A stretch of DNA of 64,000 nucleotides from Mycobacterium sp. 1100029.7. GTDB taxonomy: Bacteria; Actinomycetota; Actinomycetes; Mycobacteriales; Mycobacteriaceae. Below, piece after piece: positions 57,885-64,000 of this stretch. A model generated the notes under the pieces. It was not told where the DNA came from, searched no databases, and saw only the letters and a program-made list of their open reading frames with translations. Each line of letters starts with the position of its first letter. Position 1 is the first letter of the stretch. The position numbers and the translations under genes were made by a program. The DNA is taken from the NCBI RefSeq assembly GCF_001665235.1, contig NZ_LZSC01000082.1, positions 176,302 through 240,301 on the forward strand, written 5' to 3'.

Positions 57885-59423
57885 ATGGCCGTCGCCCCGT
57901 CGAATCTACGGATGATCGCCGGGGTCTCCGCGGCGGCGGTCTCGCTCGGAGTAGCTGAGTTGGTGACCATTCCGTTCGGCACGCGGGCCAACCCGCGTGC
58001 CGCCATCGGCTCGGTGATCGTCGACCTGGCACCGGGACCCGTCAAGGAATGGGCGATTCAGACGCTGGGCTCGCTGGACAAGATCTTCTTGGGGATCGTC
58101 GTGCTCGTGGTGATCGCGACGATCGCGGCGATCACCGGCAGTCTGGAAACTCGACGCCGCCCGATCGGCAGCGCCGCGATCGCCGCCGCGGGCATCCTGG
58201 GGTGCGCGGCGGTGCTGTCGCGGCAGGGCGCGTCGTTGCTCGAGACGGCCCCCACTGTCGCGGGCGCCGTCTGCGGCATAGCGGTCCTGCGCTTTCTCAC
58301 CGGGCGGTTCTGGCCTGACCCGAAAGACCCGGCCGAGGGTGCCGGCGACGAGCCGGACGCGCGCAGGCGCGCAATGGTCGTGTTCGGGTTGCTCGGATTC
58401 GGCGTCGTGAGCGGTGTGGTAGGCGCGGTCTTGACGCGCATGCTGCATTCGGTGGCCGCCGACCGCAGCGCCGCAACGCTACCGATACCGCGCACATCAG
58501 CGCCGGCGATACCCGCTGATGTGCAGCCCAAAGACGTTGCCCTGCCCAGCTTTATCACCGCCGGTGCCGACTTCTACCGGGTGGATACGGCGCTCAGTGT
58601 TCCGCAACTCAGCCGCGCCGACTGGCGCCTGCGCATCCACGGCATGGTGGACCGCGAAGCCACCTACCGCTTTGAAGACCTGGCCCACTTCGAGGCCGTC
58701 GAGACGGTGATCACGCTGACTTGCGTATCGAATCCCGTTGGCGGAAACCTTGTTTCGACAGGCGTGTGGACGGGGTACCGGCTTGCCGACCTGCTGGCGA
58801 GGGCCGGGGTGCATGCCGACGCCGACATGGTGCTCTCGACGTCGATCGATGGATTCACGGCAGGCACGCCGGCCACGGCTCTTACCGACGGCCGCGCGGC
58901 GCTGCTGGCGGTGGGCCTCAACGGTCAGCCACTGCCGGTCGAGCATGGGTACCCGGCCCGACTGGTGGTCCCCGGGCTTTACGGGTACGTCTCGGCGACC
59001 AAGTGGGTCGTCGACCTGGAGCTGACTCGTTTCGACAAAGCAAAGGCGTACTGGACGCGGTTCGGCTGGGCGGCGCAGGCGCCGATCAAAACCGAGTCGC
59101 GCATCGACGTGCCGAAGGACGGTCAACAGGTTACGACGGGCCCCGTGGTGTTCGGCGGTGTCGCGTGGGCCCAGAATCGCGGGGTGCGGACCGTGGAGGT
59201 TCGCATAGATGACGGCGAGTGGCACGCAGCCGAACTGGGCGCGGAGTATTCCACCGCGACGTGGCGATTGTGGAGCTTCCCGTGGCAGGCGAAATCGCCT
59301 GGGAAACACACCATTACAGTGCGCGCCACCGACAACACCGGAGCCACCCAAACTTCAGATCAGGTTGGCAGCGTCCCCGACGGCGCCACGGGCTGGCACA
59401 CCGTGGACTTCGCCGTGGCATAG
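57885..59423 (+). CDS. Membrane-anchored molybdopterin oxidoreductase (sulphite-oxidase family)
   Basis: Protein of 512 residues. Five N-terminal helices (to about residue 200), then an outer sulphite-oxidase-type domain: TLTCVSNPVGGNLVSTGVWTG holds the molybdenum-ligand Cys, HGYPARLVVPGLYGYVSATKWV the cofactor pocket, and the C-terminal dimerisation domain has VAWAQNRGVRTVEVRID. Actinobacteria have such proteins widely; substrate unknown. ATG 57885 follows a TACAGT box by seven bases; the 18 additional upstream codons are not needed. Confidence 0.9.
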   Translation: MAVAPSNLRMIAGVSAAAVSLGVAELVTIPFGTRANPRAAIGSVIVDLAPGPVKEWAIQTLGSLDKIFLGIVVLVVIATIAAITGSLETRRRPIGSAAIAAAGILGCAAVLSRQGASLLETAPTVAGAVCGIAVLRFLTGRFWPDPKDPAEGAGDEPDARRRAMVVFGLLGFGVVSGVVGAVLTRMLHSVAADRSAATLPIPRTSAPAIPADVQPKDVALPSFITAGADFYRVDTALSVPQLSRADWRLRIHGMVDREATYRFEDLAHFEAVETVITLTCVSNPVGGNLVSTGVWTGYRLADLLARAGVHADADMVLSTSIDGFTAGTPATALTDGRAALLAVGLNGQPLPVEHGYPARLVVPGLYGYVSATKWVVDLELTRFDKAKAYWTRFGWAAQAPIKTESRIDVPKDGQQVTTGPVVFGGVAWAQNRGVRTVEVRIDDGEWHAAELGAEYSTATWRLWSFPWQAKSPGKHTITVRATDNTGATQTSDQVGSVPDGATGWHTVDFAVA

Positions 59424-59433
59424 AGGTCACGGA

Positions 59434-59634
59434 CTACTTCGACGAAAGTTTCCGCCAGCTGAATATCGTGATCGCGAGCCCGATCACTACGGTGATCGGA
59501 CCGATGATGGACCAGGTTGTGGTGTTGCTCATCGGACTACCACCGAGCACTCCAAATCCTTGTAGCGCCCAGATCAGACCAAACACTGCGACAAGCAACC
59601 CGACTGCGAATGTGACGACGAAAGCCCTGCCCAT
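59434..59634 (-). CDS. Small two-helix membrane protein, 66 residues
   Basis: Two hydrophobic segments (FVVTFAVGLLVAVFGLIWAL and WSIIGPITVVIGLAITIF) joined by a short polar loop, with a basic end. Family not recognised. A TAGGAT box (59641-59646) six bases before the ATG suggests a leaderless message, which supports it as a real gene. Convergent with the molybdopterin oxidoreductase. Confidence 0.7.
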   Translation of the reverse strand: MGRAFVVTFAVGLLVAVFGLIWALQGFGVLGGSPMSNTTTWSIIGPITVVIGLAITIFSWRKLSSK

Positions 59635-59736
59635 AAAGAGATCCTAGGCGCACGTGGGTGGCGTTCCCACCGCCGAGATGGGCGCCGAGAGGATCGCAGT
59701 GGCGCCGTCAGCGGCCTCTCGTCCGAGATTCGCAAA

Positions 59737-60405
59737 TCAGCGCACCCTTCCCGCTTCGATGAGCCCGTCGGACGATGCGTGCCGTTCAAGGATGGGCAAG
59801 GAGGTCATCCGTGGATACAGGATCGCTGGACCCAGCCATTTGGCGATGAAGCGGCGTAGCGCGAGTCCCTTGCGTGGTGTCTGCCCGGGATCGGTCAGGA
59901 GGGACTGCACGGTGCGCAAGGTCATCTCGGCAAGTTCGCGGAGGGCGGGGGTGTCATAGCCGTGAAGCTTCCAATCGACGTCTAGGCGGTTGAAAACGGA
60001 CAGGCAAAACGCGATTGCTGTATCGGAGGTCAGCGAGGTGACACGTTCTCCTTCGTCCCGTCGCGCCAACAAACGTTCGAGTTGCGGGTCGCCGGAAAGG
60101 CTTTCGACTCCGAATGAAACGCTTTCGACCACGGCGGTGACCGGATCGTTGAGGCCGCTTACATGGTCTGCTACTTGGTCGATGAACCCGTTGACAGCAC
60201 GCATTGCGCTGGCGACGAGCAGCGCGTCGGCGTTGGGAAAGTAGCGGTAGACGGTCTGGCGAGTGACTCCGAGCCTGCGGGCCACGTCGGCAAGGCGTAT
60301 CGCCGCGCCATGCTCGGCAATTTCTTGGTCTACCGCACTCAGGATGCGCGAAATAGCCTCCTCGTCCGACGAGGGCGTCGAACCCGCCCAGCCACGACTA
60401 CGCAT
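59737..60405 (-). CDS. TetR-family regulator next to P450
   Basis: Repressor of 222 residues. Helix-turn-helix at about 15-65 (LADVARRLGVTRQTVYRYFPNADALLVA), helical ligand domain after. Its start overlaps the end of the P450 gene by eight bases, so the two are one operon, and it probably controls that operon through the palindrome at 61684-61704. Ligand unknown, possibly the P450 substrate. Confidence 0.88.
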   Translation of the reverse strand: MRSRGWAGSTPSSDEEAISRILSAVDQEIAEHGAAIRLADVARRLGVTRQTVYRYFPNADALLVASAMRAVNGFIDQVADHVSGLNDPVTAVVESVSFGVESLSGDPQLERLLARRDEGERVTSLTSDTAIAFCLSVFNRLDVDWKLHGYDTPALRELAEMTLRTVQSLLTDPGQTPRKGLALRRFIAKWLGPAILYPRMTSLPILERHASSDGLIEAGRVR

Positions 60406-61651
60406 GCGCCGTCACAAGCCTGTCGCTGGTGAATCCGATCGGAAGAGTTGTCGGACCGGTCATGCCCAGGAGGGATTTCCACGGTGCCGGACCGTCGCGA
60501 TGGGGCGCGGTGAGCCGGCGGGTGAGGACGGTGAGTGCTTCGGCTAGTTCCCTGCGCGCGAGGTTCGCCCCCAGGCAGTAGTGCGCGCCACCACCGAACG
60601 TCAGAATTGCGGGAACGTCGTTGCGCGTGATGTCGAAGCGGTCAGCATCGTTATAAATTGCTGGGTCTCGGTTGGCTGCGAGGGTGTTTGCGAGGACGAA
60701 GGTTCCCGCCGGGAACAGGTAGCCGGCGAACTCGACATCGCCAACGGCGGCCCGCGGCACAATGCAGGCCGCTGGTGAGTGCCGCATGGTCTCCTCGACC
60801 GCCTGCATCGCGAGTTCCGGCTGGTCGCGCAGCTCCGCCCATTGGTCGGGATGCTCGCAGAGCACCTGAACCGACGCCGCCAGTTGGTTCCGCGTCGTAT
60901 CCGTTCCCGCCATGAGGAAGCCGCTTACCAACATGCGGAGTTCGTCGAGAGTTAGCCGGTCACCGTCACTTTCGGCGCGAATGAGCTCTGACAGCAGATC
61001 GTCGGTCAGATTGTCGCGGCGCGCGGCGACCATGCCGTCGACGTAGGTGTCGAGCTCGCTCCATGCGCGCATGACCGCGGACTCGTCGAAGGAGGCATCG
61101 GGCTGGAAGTTGAGGGCTTTAAAGATTTCTTCAGTCCAGTCCGCGAACAACTCCCAATCCTCACGGGGAGCGCCGAGCAGCGCGCACATGATCGGAGTCG
61201 GGTAAGGACGCGCGATATCGGTCACGACATCGCACCGTCCGGCGTCCATCACCCGGTCGATCAGACCGTTGACCACCTCATGGATCGCATTTTGGAGACG
61301 CGATGTCGCGCGGGGCGTGAACGCCTTGGAAACCAGTTTGCGCAACCGAACATGCGGCGCACCGTTCAGACCCAGGAGGCTGTTCGCCATCTTGTCGAAC
61401 AACGGACCCGAAGTGATGCCCTGCGCCGCCAGAGTGATACCGGGCGGAAGTCGGAATCTGTTGTCACGCAATATTTCTCGAGCCAGCTCATAGGACAGGA
61501 TTTCCGGACCGAGAGGCCCGATAGCGATAGGGGCGCGCGACTGCGCCAGTCGGACATCTTCGAGGACGTCGTGCGGGGTGGCAGTGAGGCTGTAGTCGAA
61601 GGTGGGCAGCCCGGCTTCGAAGACGTTGGGTACTGCAGTGTGCGCGTTCAT
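60398..61651 (-). CDS. Cytochrome P450
   Basis: Haem monooxygenase of 417 residues. I-helix oxygen-binding motif AGTDTTRNQ, K-helix EETMRHSP (ExxR), and the haem-binding loop FGGGAHYCLGANLAR with the Cys ligand. Soluble bacterial type. ATG 61651 with GGAAGG upstream; 25 further codons in the frame are not P450-like. Electron partners (ferredoxin) are not in the window. Co-transcribed with the TetR gene. Family number cannot be given without comparison. Confidence 0.95.
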   Translation of the reverse strand: MNAHTAVPNVFEAGLPTFDYSLTATPHDVLEDVRLAQSRAPIAIGPLGPEILSYELAREILRDNRFRLPPGITLAAQGITSGPLFDKMANSLLGLNGAPHVRLRKLVSKAFTPRATSRLQNAIHEVVNGLIDRVMDAGRCDVVTDIARPYPTPIMCALLGAPREDWELFADWTEEIFKALNFQPDASFDESAVMRAWSELDTYVDGMVAARRDNLTDDLLSELIRAESDGDRLTLDELRMLVSGFLMAGTDTTRNQLAASVQVLCEHPDQWAELRDQPELAMQAVEETMRHSPAACIVPRAAVGDVEFAGYLFPAGTFVLANTLAANRDPAIYNDADRFDITRNDVPAILTFGGGAHYCLGANLARRELAEALTVLTRRLTAPHRDGPAPWKSLLGMTGPTTLPIGFTSDRLVTAHA

Positions 61652-61999
61652 TGATTCTCGACCTTCCGCAGCGAGCCTATCGACATATGCTTCCAAAGCG
61701 TATGACCATTGTCGCAGCAAGGTCAACAGCGAAGGCTAAACGCAGAGCATGAGGCGGCCGACCCTGACTTAGGTCATACGTTTATTTGACTGACGTCGCA
61801 TGCAGCCGAATGCGGGCCAAGCAGTCCCATGCACCGCCGAAGTCGACGCAGCACCGAACTCGCTCGGCGAGGACCGTGGTCGCGCACTTTGACAATTGCC
61901 TTTGCCGCTTAGCTGGCGGGATGGATTTCGTCCAGATCCGCGCCTACTTTGCAGCTAGAGGACCCCGGCAATCCAATCCAATCCCTCCCAGGGGGCGCC
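61652..61999. promoter_or_regulatory. Divergent intergenic region between P450 and aldehyde dehydrogenase
   Basis: No gene seen. Holds the operator-like palindrome at 61684-61704. A repeated element, CGTATGACC at 61699-61707, recurs inverted as GGTCATACG at 61771-61779 next to an AT-rich TTTATTTGAC. A shared control region for both directions is plausible. Confidence 0.5.
61684..61704. promoter_or_regulatory. TetR-type operator candidate upstream of P450
   Basis: CATATGCTT and AAGCGTATG, 8 of 9 inverted bases matching around a 3-base centre, 33 bases before the P450 start. Confidence 0.6.
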
Positions 62000-63715
62000 A
62001 TGACGACAGGGATGACGATCAATACGGCTGCACTCGACAAGGCACTCGATGATCTATGTTCAGGCGCACACAGCTGGACAGCGTTGCCGTTGACCGAAAA
62101 GGTGACGATGCTGGAGGCTCTGCCCCGCAACATCTTTGGTGTGGCTCCTCAGCTGGTGGCCGCTGCCGTCGATGCCAAAGGCATTTCGCCGCAATCCATC
62201 TGGGCTTCCGAGGAATGGGCAACTGGCGTCTGGGTGCCCATCCACGCCATCAACACGCAACTGCGGGTCCTCAAGCGGATGCTTGCCGGCAAAGAACCGA
62301 TCGACGCGCACCGCGTGCGCACTCGTCCCGACGGCCAAGTCATCGTCGACGTCTTCCCCCAGACGGCGTACGACCGTCTTCTCTTTCACGGATATCGCGC
62401 CGACGTGTGGATCGAGCCGGGCAACAGCGCCGAGCGGACGCGTACCGACGCCGCCGCAATGTACCGCGGCCACACCAAAAAGCTTCCCGAAGTCTGCCTG
62501 GTGCTGGGCGCGGGCAATATGGGCTCGATCACGGTGCTGGACGTGATCGAACAGCTCTATGTGCGAGGCAACGTGTGCGTCGTAAAGCTAAATCCGGTCA
62601 ACGACTATCTCGGGCCGTTCTACGAAGAGATCTTCAGCGACTTCATCTCGCGAGACTGGCTTCGGATCGTGTACGGCGGAAACGACGTCGGTAGCTACCT
62701 GGCCCGTCACCCCAGGGTCGACACCATCCACATGACGGGGTCAGCCGCCACCTACGACGCGATCGTCTGGGGCACCGATGACCGCGCAGCCGCCCGAAAG
62801 GCCGACAACACCAAGCTCGTTGACAAGCCGGTAACCGCCGAACTCGGCGGCGTCACCCCGTTCATCGTGGTCCCCGGTGACTGGAGCCGTGCAGACTTGA
62901 GATTCCAGGCCGAGCACATCGCCACAACGAAACTCATCAACGCCGGCCACAACTGCAATGCCACCCAAGTCGTCGTGATACCGCGCGAGTGGCAACTGGC
63001 CGACAAGCTTGTCGCTGAAATCGCCACGGCCATGCGCGATGCCGAGCCGCGGCCGTCGTACTATCCACGCTCGGAGGAGAAGACCGCCAGAGCGTGTGAC
63101 GGGATGACGGGCACCGAGTTCCTGTGCAAAGAAAAGACCCGCGCGATCATCCCCGACGTCGACCCCAGCAGCGGGGCCAACATTCTGAAGGAAGAGGTTT
63201 TCGGCGGAGTCCTTGGCGTCGTGCGTCTTCCCGGCAAGACGCCAAAGCAATTCCTGCACAACGCCGTTGAATTCGCCAACAACACACTTCCCGGGTCTCT
63301 CGGCGCCGTAATTGCCATTGATCCCAAAACCCGCAGACACAACGCTGAAGCTCTCGACGAGGCAATTGCGCGGCTGCGCTACGGTGCGATTGGCATCAAC
63401 ATCTGGGCCGGGATGGTTTTCGCGCTAGCGCCCTGGGGCTCCTATCCCGGCAATGACGCCCAAGACATCGGCAGCGGAGTCGGCACGGTGCACAACGCCT
63501 TCATGCTGACGAACGTGCAGAAGGCCGTGGTCGAAGTCCCATTCCGACCGGCGCCACGCTCCTTCTTCGGCGGTGAGTTCACGCTGTCCCCCAAGCCCGT
63601 GTTCTTCATCAAGAACAAAACAACCCTGACCACCAGCCGCCGACTGGCCAAATTCGCCGCCTACCGAAGGCCCACGGCGCTGCCGGGGATCCTCGCCTCG
63701 GCTGTGCGCGGCTAA
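62000..63715 (+). CDS. Aldehyde dehydrogenase family protein
   Basis: NAD(P)-dependent dehydrogenase of 571 residues, longer than the usual 480-500. MTGSAATYDAIVWG is the cofactor-binding turn, VTAELGGVTPF holds the general-base Glu, and AGHNCNATQVVV the catalytic Cys. The C-terminal part has EEVFGGVLGVVRLPG. The first 120 residues are unlike common aldehyde dehydrogenases. GGGGG five bases before the ATG at 62000. Divergent from the P450, which could make an alcohol or aldehyde that this enzyme oxidises further; inferred from position. Confidence 0.85.
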   Translation: MTTGMTINTAALDKALDDLCSGAHSWTALPLTEKVTMLEALPRNIFGVAPQLVAAAVDAKGISPQSIWASEEWATGVWVPIHAINTQLRVLKRMLAGKEPIDAHRVRTRPDGQVIVDVFPQTAYDRLLFHGYRADVWIEPGNSAERTRTDAAAMYRGHTKKLPEVCLVLGAGNMGSITVLDVIEQLYVRGNVCVVKLNPVNDYLGPFYEEIFSDFISRDWLRIVYGGNDVGSYLARHPRVDTIHMTGSAATYDAIVWGTDDRAAARKADNTKLVDKPVTAELGGVTPFIVVPGDWSRADLRFQAEHIATTKLINAGHNCNATQVVVIPREWQLADKLVAEIATAMRDAEPRPSYYPRSEEKTARACDGMTGTEFLCKEKTRAIIPDVDPSSGANILKEEVFGGVLGVVRLPGKTPKQFLHNAVEFANNTLPGSLGAVIAIDPKTRRHNAEALDEAIARLRYGAIGINIWAGMVFALAPWGSYPGNDAQDIGSGVGTVHNAFMLTNVQKAVVEVPFRPAPRSFFGGEFTLSPKPVFFIKNKTTLTTSRRLAKFAAYRRPTALPGILASAVRG

Positions 63716-63843
63716 GTCAGACCTGGGGTTGTGCACCGGCAGGAGGAGCCATACCCACGCCGGGGGCGGGCGCGACTATGCCTGGCTCTCGGGGACCAGG
63801 CCGCTACCGGCGCTGACCTGCTGAAATGTTGTGGAGCTAAGGG

Positions 63844-64000
63844 TGTCTGGGTTCATGACATAGGTGACAGATGAGTCGCGTCATGGGTGACACCTGCGTG
63901 TGTCGGTGATGAGTCGCGTCATAGGTGACAGTCATGGTTCATGTCCAAGGCGCGAGTTGTCGTTCTTGAAGTCACCAGCGGCCACCTCAGTGTCTCCGCG
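63844..64000 (+). mobile_element. Left end of an IS481-type insertion sequence (runs off the window)
   Basis: Begins about TGTCTGGGTTCATGACA. Two copies of GATGAGTCGCGTCAT(G/A)GGTGACA (63870-63892 and 63908-63930) and a related ATGACATAGGTGACA just before form a repetitive end, as in many mycobacterial elements of this type. The transposase starts inside it. The exact outer end is not certain. Confidence 0.6.
63941..64000 (+). CDS. IS481-like transposase, first 20 residues
   Basis: The frame from ATG 63941 reads MSKARVVVLEVTSGHLSVSA and continues past the window. This start is typical of IS481-family integrase-type transposases of actinobacteria, where it leads into a helix-turn-helix. Too short for more. 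Confidence 0.6.
   Translation, partial: MSKARVVVLEVTSGHLSVSA

Noticed and set aside
61786..62052. 88-codon open frame before the aldehyde dehydrogenase
   Set aside because: No ribosome site or family pattern, and it overlaps the dehydrogenase start in another frame.
1..64000. tRNA, rRNA or riboswitch genes
   Set aside because: None was recognised by eye; a covariance search would be needed to exclude small RNAs.

Overview
The window is a stretch of mycobacterial chromosome, most likely from a slow-growing non-tuberculous Mycobacterium. Evidence: high GC; a PPE protein; a near-identical block of genes known from M. tuberculosis (rpfB, tatD, metS/metG, pabB, rsmI, pmt, arcA, an AlkB-like gene and pat, corresponding to Rv1009 down to Rv0998); a mycofactocin-type short-chain dehydrogenase; an NmtR-like sensor; and many apparently leaderless genes with a TAnnnT -10 box 6-8 bases before the start codon. 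The species cannot be named from the sequence.

Layout. 1-3.4 kb and 32.1-41.2 kb are conserved core. Between metG and pabB, where M. tuberculosis is recalled to carry only one gene (Rv1006), this genome has about 28 kb of accessory DNA. It holds two paralogous TetR regulators, then a plus-strand operon that begins with a PPE gene and continues with an RmlC-like epimerase, an initiating sugar-phosphate transferase, a Wzx-type flippase and a two-domain glycosyltransferase. Facing it is a minus-strand operon with a Wzz-like co-polymerase (kinase domain lacking the Walker A lysine), a Wzy-like polymerase, a glycosyltransferase, an aldo/keto reductase and a GMC oxidoreductase. Two methyltransferases and a further glycosyltransferase lie between. 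Two paralogous lipoproteins (DUF4832-like) flank a GGDEF-EAL c-di-GMP enzyme, and an orphan BcsB-like membrane protein sits at the edge. Together these look like a complete Wzx/Wzy-type exopolysaccharide pathway in a mycobacterium, with a PPE gene at its head: the most interesting system here.

32-41 kb: core genes, with a frameshifted DUF559-type gene between two copies of a 65-bp palindromic repeat. 41-44 kb: a WecG/TagA-like glycosyltransferase and three heptose genes (hddA, gmhA, gmhB). 44-55 kb: metal homeostasis. Four Zur-box-like palindromes precede a permease/TIGR03943 pair, a CobW zinc chaperone, a deleted remnant of a second cobW, and a zinc-free ribosomal L31. An NmtR-type repressor with a P1B-4 ATPase and an SmtB-type repressor with a CDF exporter serve efflux. 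55-64 kb: a DapB-like dehydrogenase, ANTAR regulators, a molybdopterin oxidoreductase, a P450/TetR pair with an operator-like palindrome, an aldehyde dehydrogenase, and the left end of an IS481-type element running off the window.
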